Shown here in pieces: positions 16,646-23,914 of a DNA stretch of 49,346 nucleotides. Under the pieces are notes generated by a model. The model ran no database searches. It was given only the letters and a program-made list of their open reading frames with translations, and had not been told where the DNA came from. The position numbers and the translations under genes are program-made. Positions within the stretch are counted from its first letter, which is position 1; every line of letters starts with the position of its first letter. Origin of the DNA: JBMNRY01 sp050944915 (GTDB taxonomy: Bacteria > Bacillota > Limnochordia > JAAZLZ01); assembly GCA_050944915.1 (NCBI GenBank), contig JBMNRY010000002.1, positions 1-49,346 on the forward strand. Direction: 5' to 3'.

Positions 16646-17169
16646 TGGGTATCTCCTTCCCGGTTCCGTTTTTGCAGGGTGTCGATGATGGCGGTGATGG
16701 CCTCCGGCGTCATTTGACCGTAGACCTGATCATTGATCATCACCACAGGGGCAAGCCCGCAAGCCCCTAGACAGGACACCGTTTCGACGGTGAAAGCCAG
16801 ATCCTCCGTCGTGATATTATCGCCTTCTAAACCAACCTTTTTCCGGATGGCTTCTAAGACGGGGATGGAGCGCCGCACGTGGCAAGCCGTACCATCACAG
16901 ACTTTAATGACATATTTTCCCTTGGGATTCAGGGAAAATTGAGTGTAGAAGGTGGCTACACCGAAGACGGTGGCTGGAGAAATGTCCAGGACCGTCGCGA
17001 TGTAAGTGAGGATCTCCTCGGGCAAATAACGGTACTCTTCTTGCACTTCTTGTAAAATAGGAATGAGTGACGATTCCTTGCCTCCATGGCGGCGGATACA
17101 TTCGTTAACCATTGTAAATTGCCGCTGAAGCTCCCCCTGTTCTTGGAGGGAACCCTGTTGTTTTGCCAT
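16642..17169 (-). CDS. hydC: Hydrogenase subunit HydC (NuoE-like [2Fe-2S] protein)
   Basis: HydC is the small NuoE-type subunit with one thioredoxin-like [2Fe-2S] cluster. The N-terminal helical bundle includes SLIPILQEVQEEYRYLP and DISPATVFGVATFYTQF. The cluster ligands are in VCDGTACHVR and SCLGACGLAPVV. The length, about 175 residues, is usual. I prefer the ATG at 17169, with AAAGGGTGA about 9 bp upstream; TTG 17178 and GTG 17172 are in frame. It is the first structural gene of the hydCBA block and lies 43 bp from the phosphatase stop. Confidence 0.95.
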   Translation of the reverse strand: MAKQQGSLQEQGELQRQFTMVNECIRRHGGKESSLIPILQEVQEEYRYLPEEILTYIATVLDISPATVFGVATFYTQFSLNPKGKYVIKVCDGTACHVRRSIPVLEAIRKKVGLEGDNITTEDLAFTVETVSCLGACGLAPVVMINDQVYGQMTPEAITAIIDTLQKRNREGDTQ

Positions 17170-17211
17170 CACAAACAATCACCCTTTCACGAAATCATGG
17201 GATACTGGATC

Positions 17212-18378
17212 CTAAAAAAAGGTTATTTCAACCTCTTTGCCTTGGTTTGTGAGCAGTTCCGCTAGCTCGGCGATGACCTGTTGTTTTAAGGTCACATTAT
17301 AGGGGAGTTCCGGATTTTGATGGGCTGGATTAATGGCCCGGCCAACGAGAAAGTGAACACTATCGCTATCTTTCAAGGTCTTCGCTAGGTGATCGACACC
17401 ATTGTTGTCCGTTATCGGGTGTTGGCGTCGAAGCTTTTCCAAAACTCCCGTGATAGTGATGATCCCTTCGGTGACTAAATCGACCCCTTTGATCCGCCCC
17501 ATGGGTGGGATCTGGGGGTGGAGGCTGTTCAAATCTACGGTCAGCTCTTCGCCCCACTCTCGGGCGATAATACTGCTGGTTGTGCCCCCACAGACGATTT
17601 TTTTCCCTGGACTCTCCCTTAGGAGTCGGGCGACCTTCCGGTCATCCCGGGGATTGAGGGGGGGGCCGATGACTACCGTAGCATGGCGGGGAGAGCGGAC
17701 CGCGATGACGGCCACCGTCGAATCATCCCCCGGCTCGTTCATGTAAAGCTCTTCACAGATGGAGATGAGCTCTACGGCTACCTGCTGGGCGGTAGGTTTT
17801 TTAGAAACGGCCTTTTCTAGGAAACGACCGATATTTGACCATTGCCAACCAAGGTTGAGAACGCCTCCGATTCCAGCATGGACGACACCGTCGGAAACAA
17901 CGACTAAGTAGTCGTTCGGCCCGATTTCTAAATGGGCTTCCTTCACCGTTTTATTGGCGATGATCCTGCTGGTCCGGTTAAAGGGGGTTACATAGCCGCC
18001 CCGGAGGAAAAAGACACCTGGGTTATCAAACTCCGCTAAATAGACATGACCGCTATGGAAAACTTGGACGATGGTGAAGGTGGAGTAGGCCAACTCCCTG
18101 ACTTTACAGGTCGGCAGGGTTTTGCCCACCGTTTCCACCACTTCCTCGATGTTCGCTCCTTTTTCCAACATGGTCCCGGCAATTTTCGTTGTCAAGGTGG
18201 CTAGAATATTGGCTTTGACGCCGCTGCCCAGTCCATCGGAAAGGATCATGATCACTGAATCGTCCCGATGGACGATATCAACTTTGTCACCACATAGTTC
18301 TTCTCCTTGTTTGTTTAGACTGGCAAATCCTGTATCGATGAACAGGTTTGGATTTGGCGTTAATTTTTTCACGAGCAT
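17212..18378 (-). CDS. SpoIIE-type (PP2C) serine phosphatase of the hydrogenase operon
   Basis: The first 230 residues are a SpoIIE/PP2C phosphatase domain. ASLNKQGEELCGDKV and MILSDGLGSGVKAN provide the metal-binding Asp residues; later come LVVVSDGVVHAGIG and NEPGDDSTVAVIAV. The C-terminal 160 residues (from ATVVIGPPLNPRDD, with KIVCGGTTSSIIAREWG) form a separate alpha/beta domain that I recall from phosphatases of hydrogenase clusters. It lies between the HydS sensor and hydCBA in one operon, so it probably belongs to a signalling branch that responds to H2 or redox state. The target is unknown. ATG 18378 gives a normal N-terminus; ATG 18399 is also in frame. Confidence 0.85.
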   Translation of the reverse strand: MLVKKLTPNPNLFIDTGFASLNKQGEELCGDKVDIVHRDDSVIMILSDGLGSGVKANILATLTTKIAGTMLEKGANIEEVVETVGKTLPTCKVRELAYSTFTIVQVFHSGHVYLAEFDNPGVFFLRGGYVTPFNRTSRIIANKTVKEAHLEIGPNDYLVVVSDGVVHAGIGGVLNLGWQWSNIGRFLEKAVSKKPTAQQVAVELISICEELYMNEPGDDSTVAVIAVRSPRHATVVIGPPLNPRDDRKVARLLRESPGKKIVCGGTTSSIIAREWGEELTVDLNSLHPQIPPMGRIKGVDLVTEGIITITGVLEKLRRQHPITDNNGVDHLAKTLKDSDSVHFLVGRAINPAHQNPELPYNVTLKQQVIAELAELLTNQGKEVEITFF

Positions 18379-18388
18379 TGGCCCTTGT

Positions 18389-20098
18389 TCACCCCACATC
18401 TTCCTGCATCAGTTCCATCAATTTGGTCAATAGAACCTTTGTTTCCGCGGTAGTCTCGCCCAACAAACCGGCGATTTCCTGAGCCACCCGCATCTGTTTA
18501 TCGATGACCTCTTGGGCGTTTTCTAAGGTGGTCCGGCGAAGGAGGCTTAATTCCGCTTTTTGTCTTTGTTCACTGGTTATATCATTGAAAATGCCCACCA
18601 CTACCTCTTGGTCCTCGGGCGCGAAGAGGTACTGATGGGTGATTAGATTATATTTTGGATACTCCCTTTGTTGGGCGATTACACTTCGCTCCTGCAGAGC
18701 CTTGCGAAAACCATCGCTGGGAATGAGTTCTTCTACAGGATGATGGAGCAAATCAGCGGCCCGGCAGTGGAATAGGCGTTCTGCCGTAGGATTGATGGCC
18801 AAGATTTCCATGTTTTGATCGACGACGATAATCCCATTGGGGGTCGATTCGATGATCAAATCCGCTAATGATTCGGCTTTGGCCCGCATATAGGGGATGC
18901 ACATTTCGTTTTCGGCGACTCCGTGGTAAACGGCGATGGCCTTTTCCTGACAGGAGTCATAGCCGCAGGCCCCGCAATTTAGTTCTTGTTCCGGTGTGGG
19001 CTTGCCGATTTTGGCCAAGATCCCCCGGATTTCCTCATCACTAGGACGGGGAAGCCGCAGTTGTCGATCCTGATAGTGCCGATGCAACCAGGAGGGGAGG
19101 GTTGGCTCCTCCATTTGGACTTCCGTTACCGTCTTGTTTTGACGATGAACATGTTCCATTAAACGGCGGCGTTTTTCAAAAATGTTATCTTCAACTGGGA
19201 TACAAGGACCATCGATACAGCCACCGCTACAAGCTAACATTTCGATTAAGCGATAGGGTACCTCGGTGCTCAACAACAGTTTGAGCATCCCTTGACATTC
19301 TTGGATACCGGTGACGGTGATCATTTCTTGGTCCAACATATCCGTCGTTAAATGGGCTGTTTTCAAAAGACCTCCACCGATGGGGAACAGGCGGGCCCAT
19401 TTGGTTCGGGGCCGATCGAAGGGCTGAGCCTCTAATTGGGCCCAGTCGATCCCGGCATCCTGGAAGAATTCCTCCAATTGGGTAAAGGTTAAGACGGCAT
19501 CGATGACTCCTTGGAACTGGGTTTCCGCAGCTTCGCCCTTCTTGGCCACACAGGGGCCGATGAAGACAACCCGGCACTGGGGGCCGTAGCTTTCCCGAAG
19601 CAGATGCCCATGGGCGATCATCGGGGAAACGATGGGGATTAGATAATCCCTGGCGGCCGGGTAGTGTTTTTCAATTAGATTGACAACCCCAGGACAGGAA
19701 CTGGCGATGAAGGGACCCTTATGGGCTTCGATATAAGCTCGGTGGGCCCAAGCAACCAATTCCGCCCCGTTAGCCGTCTCTTCCACATATGAGAATCCTA
19801 AAGCCTTCAAACCGGCGACGATCTTGTGGGGGTGATGACAGGAGGCGATGTAAGATGGAGCAAGACTGACTACAACCGGTGTATCTTGTTGTAAATAGGT
19901 CTTAACTTTGTCTACATCGCTTAATACCTGTTTGGCCCCTTGGGGACAAACACTAAGACAATGTCCATCTAAGATACAACGTTCCTGCCAGATTTGGGCA
20001 TGTCCTGTATGGACTTTAATGGCTTTCACGGGGCAGTGACGGACACATTTATAGCAATCTTTACATTGGGCCTGGATCGTCTTCAGGAAAAACTCCAT
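18389..20098 (-). CDS. hydS: Sensory [FeFe]-hydrogenase HydS with PAS domain
   Basis: This 569-residue protein matches group C (putatively sensory) [FeFe]-hydrogenases. Two ferredoxin-type [4Fe-4S] clusters (CKDCYKCVRHCP, CILDGHCLSVCP) come first. The H-cluster domain has ASSCPGVVN (Cys135), GPCVAKKGE (Cys183) and ACSGGCIDGPC (Cys290, Cys294). The Cys that serves as proton relay in true hydrogenases is Ser134. Next is a four-Cys Fe-S domain (NCGACGYDSCQ, Cys400), then a PAS domain (about 412-510) and a C-terminal helical region. There is no kinase domain. The ATG overlaps the preceding ferredoxin stop by one base. Its likely task is to sense H2 or redox state and signal to the phosphatase next door; this is inference from domain order. 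Confidence 0.9.
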   Translation of the reverse strand: MEFFLKTIQAQCKDCYKCVRHCPVKAIKVHTGHAQIWQERCILDGHCLSVCPQGAKQVLSDVDKVKTYLQQDTPVVVSLAPSYIASCHHPHKIVAGLKALGFSYVEETANGAELVAWAHRAYIEAHKGPFIASSCPGVVNLIEKHYPAARDYLIPIVSPMIAHGHLLRESYGPQCRVVFIGPCVAKKGEAAETQFQGVIDAVLTFTQLEEFFQDAGIDWAQLEAQPFDRPRTKWARLFPIGGGLLKTAHLTTDMLDQEMITVTGIQECQGMLKLLLSTEVPYRLIEMLACSGGCIDGPCIPVEDNIFEKRRRLMEHVHRQNKTVTEVQMEEPTLPSWLHRHYQDRQLRLPRPSDEEIRGILAKIGKPTPEQELNCGACGYDSCQEKAIAVYHGVAENEMCIPYMRAKAESLADLIIESTPNGIIVVDQNMEILAINPTAERLFHCRAADLLHHPVEELIPSDGFRKALQERSVIAQQREYPKYNLITHQYLFAPEDQEVVVGIFNDITSEQRQKAELSLLRRTTLENAQEVIDKQMRVAQEIAGLLGETTAETKVLLTKLMELMQEDVG

Positions 20099-20352
20099 TA
20101 TGGTACCCCCACGCGGGCTAAGATTTCTTGGGTAAAGAATTGCTCTGTATTATCCTTATTGAGATTAAAGAATAATTCTCCATCGATGGCTACCACCACC
20201 GCTTGTGTACAGTGGCCAAGGCAAAAGGTCCCCTCTAATTCCACCAGATCGGCGAGCTGGTGCTCGTCGATCAAGGCCTGTAAATTGGTGATCACATCAT
20301 AGGAACCTTTCAGATGACAGGAGCTTCCGACACAAACGGAGATGGTGACCAC
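20098..20352 (-). CDS. Small thioredoxin-like [2Fe-2S] protein, first gene of the hyd operon
   Basis: This 84-residue protein is one thioredoxin-like [2Fe-2S] domain: VCVGSSCHLKGSYDV, then EGTFCLGHCTQAVVV. It resembles the C-terminal domain of HydA in the same operon (EVCVGTCCYLNGSYDV, GTFCFESCGEG), so the two are probably paralogous modules. It is the promoter-proximal gene and overlaps hydS by one base. The GTG start has only a weak ribosome site. It may pass electrons to or from HydS; that is inference. Confidence 0.85.
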   Translation of the reverse strand: MVTISVCVGSSCHLKGSYDVITNLQALIDEHQLADLVELEGTFCLGHCTQAVVVAIDGELFFNLNKDNTEQFFTQEILARVGVP

Positions 20353-20401
20353 AGGTCGAACCCCATTTCTCTTTAAGGTTAGTTCCTAGTTTCACGATTG
20401 T

Positions 20402-20430
20402 ATTGTATCATGCCCTCCACGGGAATACAA
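20402..20430 (-). promoter_or_regulatory. Candidate promoter of the hyd operon
   Basis: On the minus strand TTGTAT (20430-20425) and TACAAT (20407-20402) are separated by 17 bp and lie about 50 bp before the first gene. A TTGTGA half-site (20454-20449) lies upstream of the -35. Confidence 0.6.
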
Positions 20431-20451
20431 GACTATTAGTGTCATATTTCA

Positions 20452-20480
20452 CAATACTTTTGGAAATGTGCAATACTTTT
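20452..20480 (+). repeat. Direct repeat CAATACTTTT in the hyd-adh control region
   Basis: The 10-mer CAATACTTTT occurs at 20452-20461 and again at 20471-20480, 19 bp apart, so on almost the same DNA face after two turns. Each copy is next to a CACAA- or GTGCAA-like element. It could be a tandem regulator site. Confidence 0.4.
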
Positions 20481-20527
20481 TTCTTTCAGGACTGCCTGGA
20501 GCCAATAATTGTGCAAAAAGGGGAGGA

Positions 20528-20556
20528 TTCCCACGGCTGTCAAAAGAAAATATAAT
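20528..20556 (+). promoter_or_regulatory. Candidate promoter of the alcohol dehydrogenase gene
   Basis: TATAAT (20551-20556) has TTCCCA (20528-20533) 17 bp upstream. The -35 is weak. A Rex-like palindrome overlaps the last base of the -10 and the probable start site. Confidence 0.5.
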
Positions 20557-20573
20557 TGTGCCAATTTGCGCAA
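20556..20573. promoter_or_regulatory. Rex-like redox operator
   Basis: TTGTGC-CAATTT-GCGCAA is an 18-bp inverted repeat with one mismatch between the arms. It has the architecture of Rex sites (TTGTGA-N6-TCACAA), with the outer TTGTG/CAA bases kept. A further TTGTGC lies at 20510-20515. Rex represses alcohol dehydrogenase and hydrogenase genes when NADH is low, and this site overlaps a promoter of exactly such a gene. Confidence 0.5.
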
Positions 20574-20605
20574 CATCGGTCTAATCATTCAAGGAGGGAT
20601 TGTCC

Positions 20606-21766
20606 ATGTTGGCTGAGGTGAAGGAATTCTTTTGTCCAACCAGGGTAGTCACCGGTTTTGGAGTCTATGCACAACTGGGTCAGCGGGCGGCGGAATTGGG
20701 CATGAAAAAGCCGATGGTTGTCAGCGATCAAGGCATTGCCCAGGCGGGGATTCTAGAGCGGGGCTTGCAAGCTTTGGAAGAGGCCGGTATCGAATATGTA
20801 CTCTTCGACGAAGTGAACCCCGATCCCGACAACGAATTGATCGATCGAATGGCTAAAATAGCGGCGGAGGAAGGCGTTGATTCCTTCATCGGTATCGGCG
20901 GCGGTAGTCCCATGGATGCTTCGAAATTGGTGAACATCGTTCATACCCACGGCGGTAGCATCGTCGAGTATGCCCGGGATAAGATGGTACCCGGTCCCCT
21001 AATGCCCCTTATCGCCGTAGCGACTACTGCGGGAACCGGTAGTGAGGTAACCCGCAACGCTGTGGTCACTGACTTAGAGCGGAAATTCAAGCGGGGTATC
21101 GGCAGCGATTATAATTATCCAACCCTCTCCCTCGTGGACTATGAATTGATCGCCAATCAACCGCCGAGGATCGCGGCTTCCACGGGGATGGATGCCCTGA
21201 CCCATGCCATCGAAGGTTACACCTGTCGCAAGGCCCAACCCATTTCCGATGCCTTATGCTTGCGGGCCATTTCTCTGATTGGGGCCAATATTCGGGCTAT
21301 CTCTGCAGGCCAGGGGGATCTCCAAGCCGGTAAGGGGATGGCTTTAGGTAGTACCATTGCGGGGATGGCCTTTAGCAACTCCTCCGTCGGCCTTGTCCAC
21401 GCCATGTCCCAAGCGGCTGGTTCCCTATGTGGTGTGCCCCATGGCATCGGTAATGCCATCTTGTTGCCCCATGTGATGGAATTCAACCTCATCGGTAATC
21501 TAGAACGATTTGCCGATGTGGCCCGGGCCCTTGGGGAGAATGTCGAAGGATTGACATTAAGGGAGGCTGCCCAAGCCGCGGTGGAAGCCGTATGGAGCTT
21601 AAATGCCGATATCGGCATTCCCGATGGGCTAGGCCAAGCGGGAGTGAAGGAAGAAAACATTGACGAATTAATCGAGCTCAGTTTGATGAATGTTAACGGT
21701 ATCCGGTTAAATCCCCGCCGGGTAACTAGAGAGGATATCAGGGCTATTTACCAAGCAGCCCTCTAG
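20606..21766 (+). CDS. Iron-containing alcohol dehydrogenase
   Basis: This 386-residue NAD(P)-dependent enzyme belongs to the iron-activated alcohol dehydrogenase family (PF00465). The cofactor loop is FIGIGGGSPMDASKL, followed by VATTAGTGSEVTRNAV. The metal ligands are in GMDALTHAIEGY (Asp and His), GLVHAMSQAAG and GVPHGIGNAILLPH (His). Members reduce aldehydes to ethanol, butanol or diols; the substrate is not clear, though recycling NADH in fermentation is likely. The start is ATG 20606 with AAGGAGGG 7 bp upstream. It is divergent from the hyd operon, shares its control region, and is followed closely by a tautomerase gene. Confidence 0.92.
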   Translation: MLAEVKEFFCPTRVVTGFGVYAQLGQRAAELGMKKPMVVSDQGIAQAGILERGLQALEEAGIEYVLFDEVNPDPDNELIDRMAKIAAEEGVDSFIGIGGGSPMDASKLVNIVHTHGGSIVEYARDKMVPGPLMPLIAVATTAGTGSEVTRNAVVTDLERKFKRGIGSDYNYPTLSLVDYELIANQPPRIAASTGMDALTHAIEGYTCRKAQPISDALCLRAISLIGANIRAISAGQGDLQAGKGMALGSTIAGMAFSNSSVGLVHAMSQAAGSLCGVPHGIGNAILLPHVMEFNLIGNLERFADVARALGENVEGLTLREAAQAAVEAVWSLNADIGIPDGLGQAGVKEENIDELIELSLMNVNGIRLNPRRVTREDIRAIYQAAL

Positions 21767-21779
21767 GGAGGTGTAGTCA

Positions 21780-21965
21780 TTGCCCATCATCAACGTTACC
21801 ATGTTAGAAGGTCGCACCACCGAACAGAAGCGGACTTTAGCCAAGGAAATGACCGATTTGGTCTGTGATGTTCTCAAATGTCCTGCTGAGGCGGTGACCA
21901 TCGTCATCGAGGAGCTGCCCCGGGAGAATATCGCCAAAGCCGGTCGCCTCTATAGCGACCAATAA
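21780..21965 (+). CDS. 4-oxalocrotonate tautomerase family protein
   Basis: This 61-residue protein begins with the initiator followed by Pro (PIINVTMLEGRTTEQKR), so catalytic Pro1 would be exposed after Met removal. The length and pattern (VTIVIEELPRENIAKAG) fit the small 4-oxalocrotonate tautomerase family, which works as a hexamer. It starts at TTG 21780 with AGGGAGGT well placed upstream, 14 bp after the alcohol dehydrogenase, so they are probably co-transcribed. The substrate is unknown. Confidence 0.9.
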   Translation: MPIINVTMLEGRTTEQKRTLAKEMTDLVCDVLKCPAEAVTIVIEELPRENIAKAGRLYSDQ

Positions 21966-21990
21966 ATAGGTAAGCCTTACTGGCACTAGT

Positions 21991-22048
21991 CCCAGGACCT
22001 CTCCATAAGATATAGCGAAGATACGGCGGGGCCGTAATTTATCCTGGG
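21991..22048 (+). promoter_or_regulatory. Structured leader RNA before a small membrane protein gene
   Basis: A closing stem CCCAGGA (21991-21997) / TCCTGGG (22042-22048) encloses a perfect hairpin TACGGC-GGG-GCCGTA (22022-22036) and about 24 unpaired bases with ATAAGATATAGCGAAG. The ribosome site GAGGAGGT begins 3 bp later. It matches no riboswitch class I know. It may be a regulatory leader or only a stability element. Confidence 0.4.
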
Positions 22049-22065
22049 ATGAGGAGGTCAGTAAG

Positions 22066-22245
22066 ATGAAAGAAACGTCGGTGGTAAAGCCCCAACTCTT
22101 TGGCGATCCCGATAGCTTGGAGGCCATTGCCAGCTTCTTGATGTTGACTGTCTTTGCCTTTTTGATGTGGGTACTCGGCCCACTATCCTTCTTTGCTTTC
22201 CTCGTTCTCTTGGCCATCTATCTGTTCTTGTGGTTGCTTGGCTAA
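22066..22245 (+). CDS. Small membrane protein of unknown function (59 aa)
   Basis: A 59-codon frame starts at an ATG with GAGGAGGT 7 bp upstream and ends 10 bp before a strong terminator. The first 20 residues are polar (MKETSVVKPQLFGDPDSLEA). The rest is hydrophobic and could form two helices split at Gly-Pro (MLTVFAFLMWVLGPLSFF, then FLVLLAIYLFLWLLG). I do not recognise a family. The strong start signal, the leader and the terminator together show that it is a real transcription unit end. Confidence 0.7.
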   Translation: MKETSVVKPQLFGDPDSLEAIASFLMLTVFAFLMWVLGPLSFFAFLVLLAIYLFLWLLG

Positions 22246-22255
22246 GATGGACCCA

Positions 22256-22279
22256 AAAGCCCCTGCAGGGGCTTTTTTT
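22256..22279 (+). terminator. Rho-independent terminator
   Basis: AAAGCCCC (22256-22263) pairs with GGGGCTTT (22268-22275) around TGCA, running into seven T. Confidence 0.9.
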
Positions 22280-22371
22280 AATGGAAAGAATTCCACCTTG
22301 CTTGAGGGCATGTTTTCTTTCCCAGGGGAAAGGATGAACAGGAAACTCCCATTGGATTGAGGAGGCCGCCG

Positions 22372-23037
22372 ATGTTAGGAATAATCATCCTTTCCCTTGG
22401 GCCCGGTTTGTTATGGTTATGGTATTTCCAGCGTTTCGATCCCTGGGATAGGGAGCCTTTTGCCCTATTAGTTAAGACCTTCGTTGGGGGCATGTTCATG
22501 GTCATCCCGGCCATTTTGTGGGAAGGCCTCTTTCGCCCTTGGTTAGAGAGTCCACCCCATTTACTAGCTACCCTGTTGGTCACCTTTTTGGTAGTTGGGT
22601 TTGCCGAGGAGGGGGTAAAGCTTTTGGCCGTCCTATGGGGTGCCTACTTTTCCTCCCATTTTAATGAAGGTCTAGATGGGATCATTTATGCCATCAGCGC
22701 TGGTTTAGGTTTTGCAGCGGTGGAAAACGTCTTCTACGTTCTTGGTTTTGGAGCCGGTGTGGCCCTGCCTCGGGGTGTGATCGCCTTTTTAGCCCATGCC
22801 TCCTTCGCCGGGGTGATGGGTTATTATATCGGTCGGGCCAAGTTTAGCTCAGCGGGGGGGTGGGAGATGGCCAAAGGATTGGCTTGGGCCGTTTTTTTCC
22901 ATGGCCTGTATGATTTTATTCTCATCGGGGGCATTTTGCCTCCTTGGACGGCCATCGCCTTGGTGGCCGTCGTTTTTGGCTGGCTCTTAATTTTAATCCG
23001 CCGGGCGCAGCAGGCTTCTCCCTTTGGCCCTAACTAG
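22372..23037 (+). CDS. PrsW-family intramembrane metalloprotease
   Basis: This 221-residue protein has about seven membrane helices. The proposed catalytic motifs of PrsW proteases are present: FAEEGVKLLAV (EExxK), AHASFAGVMGYYIG (His) and FFHGLYDF (His). The conserved FNEGLDGIIYAISAGLGF and AAVENVFYV are also there. PrsW cuts the anti-sigma factor RsiW in Bacillus; the target here is unknown because no sigma/anti-sigma pair is nearby. The start is ATG 22372, with GAGGAGG 6 bp upstream. Confidence 0.9.
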   Translation: MLGIIILSLGPGLLWLWYFQRFDPWDREPFALLVKTFVGGMFMVIPAILWEGLFRPWLESPPHLLATLLVTFLVVGFAEEGVKLLAVLWGAYFSSHFNEGLDGIIYAISAGLGFAAVENVFYVLGFGAGVALPRGVIAFLAHASFAGVMGYYIGRAKFSSAGGWEMAKGLAWAVFFHGLYDFILIGGILPPWTAIALVAVVFGWLLILIRRAQQASPFGPN

Positions 23038-23096
23038 CAGTTCATGGCTAAATATGCTACAATAAAGGGCGATATTAGTAGAAGGAAGGGAGCTTA

Positions 23097-23852
23097 ATGG
23101 CTGGACATTCAAAATGGGCCAATATCAAGCATAAGAAGGCTAAGGAAGATGCCCGGCGGGGGAAGGTCTTCACTAGGCTATCCCGGGAACTGACGGTGGC
23201 CGCCCGGGAAGGTGGAGGCGATCCCAACGCGAACCAGAGGTTGCGATTGGCCATCGAAAGGGCTCGGGCAGTTAATATGCCTAATGATAATATCGAGCGG
23301 GCCATTAAACGGGGTACTGGAGAGCTCGAAGGCTCCAATTACGAAGAAATTGTCTATGAAGGCTATGGGCCCGGGGGCGTAGCCATTATGATGGAAATTA
23401 TGACCGATAACCGCAATCGGACCGCCGGCGATATCCGCCATCTGTTCAGCAAATATGGCGGAAGCTTGGGGGAGACCGGTTGTGTTTCTTGGATGTTTGA
23501 AAAAAAGGGATATTTGACCATGGATCTAGCCCAGGCCGGCGGTGATGAGGACGTAGTTATGTTGGCGGCTTTAGAAGCCGGCGCGGAAGACGTCCAAATC
23601 GAAGATGGTCTCGTAGAGGTTTTCACCGCACCCGAAGATTTCAACGAGGTCCTAGAAGGCTTGCGGGGATCAGGCTTGCCGGTGGAGGAGGCCAAAATCA
23701 CCATGTTGCCTCAAAACACCGTGGAAGTAGACGAGGCTACCGCTGAACCCCTCCTGAAACTGATGGGTGTCTTAGAAGACCATGACGATATCCAAGAGGT
23801 TTATGCTAATTTTGATATCCCCGACGAACTGTTGGAAAAATTGGATCAATAG
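23097..23852 (+). CDS. yebC: YebC/PmpR family protein
   Basis: This 251-residue protein has the invariant N-terminus MAGHSKWANIKHKKAKED and the middle motif DNRNRTAGDIRHLFSKYGG, followed by GCVSWMFEKKG. The family was annotated as a transcription regulator. Recent work links YebC-type proteins to translation of difficult proline-rich stretches on the ribosome. A ribosome site (GAAGGAAGGGAG) lies before the ATG, and a possible TACAAT -10 lies at about 23056. The position just before bofC-ruvCAB is common in Bacillota. Confidence 0.95.
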   Translation: MAGHSKWANIKHKKAKEDARRGKVFTRLSRELTVAAREGGGDPNANQRLRLAIERARAVNMPNDNIERAIKRGTGELEGSNYEEIVYEGYGPGGVAIMMEIMTDNRNRTAGDIRHLFSKYGGSLGETGCVSWMFEKKGYLTMDLAQAGGDEDVVMLAALEAGAEDVQIEDGLVEVFTAPEDFNEVLEGLRGSGLPVEEAKITMLPQNTVEVDEATAEPLLKLMGVLEDHDDIQEVYANFDIPDELLEKLDQ

Positions 23853-23914
23853 TTGTATATTCCCTTCGGTCCAGGGAACACTAGGGGCAAAAGAAAGCCC
23901 AAGGAGTGTTGCCA

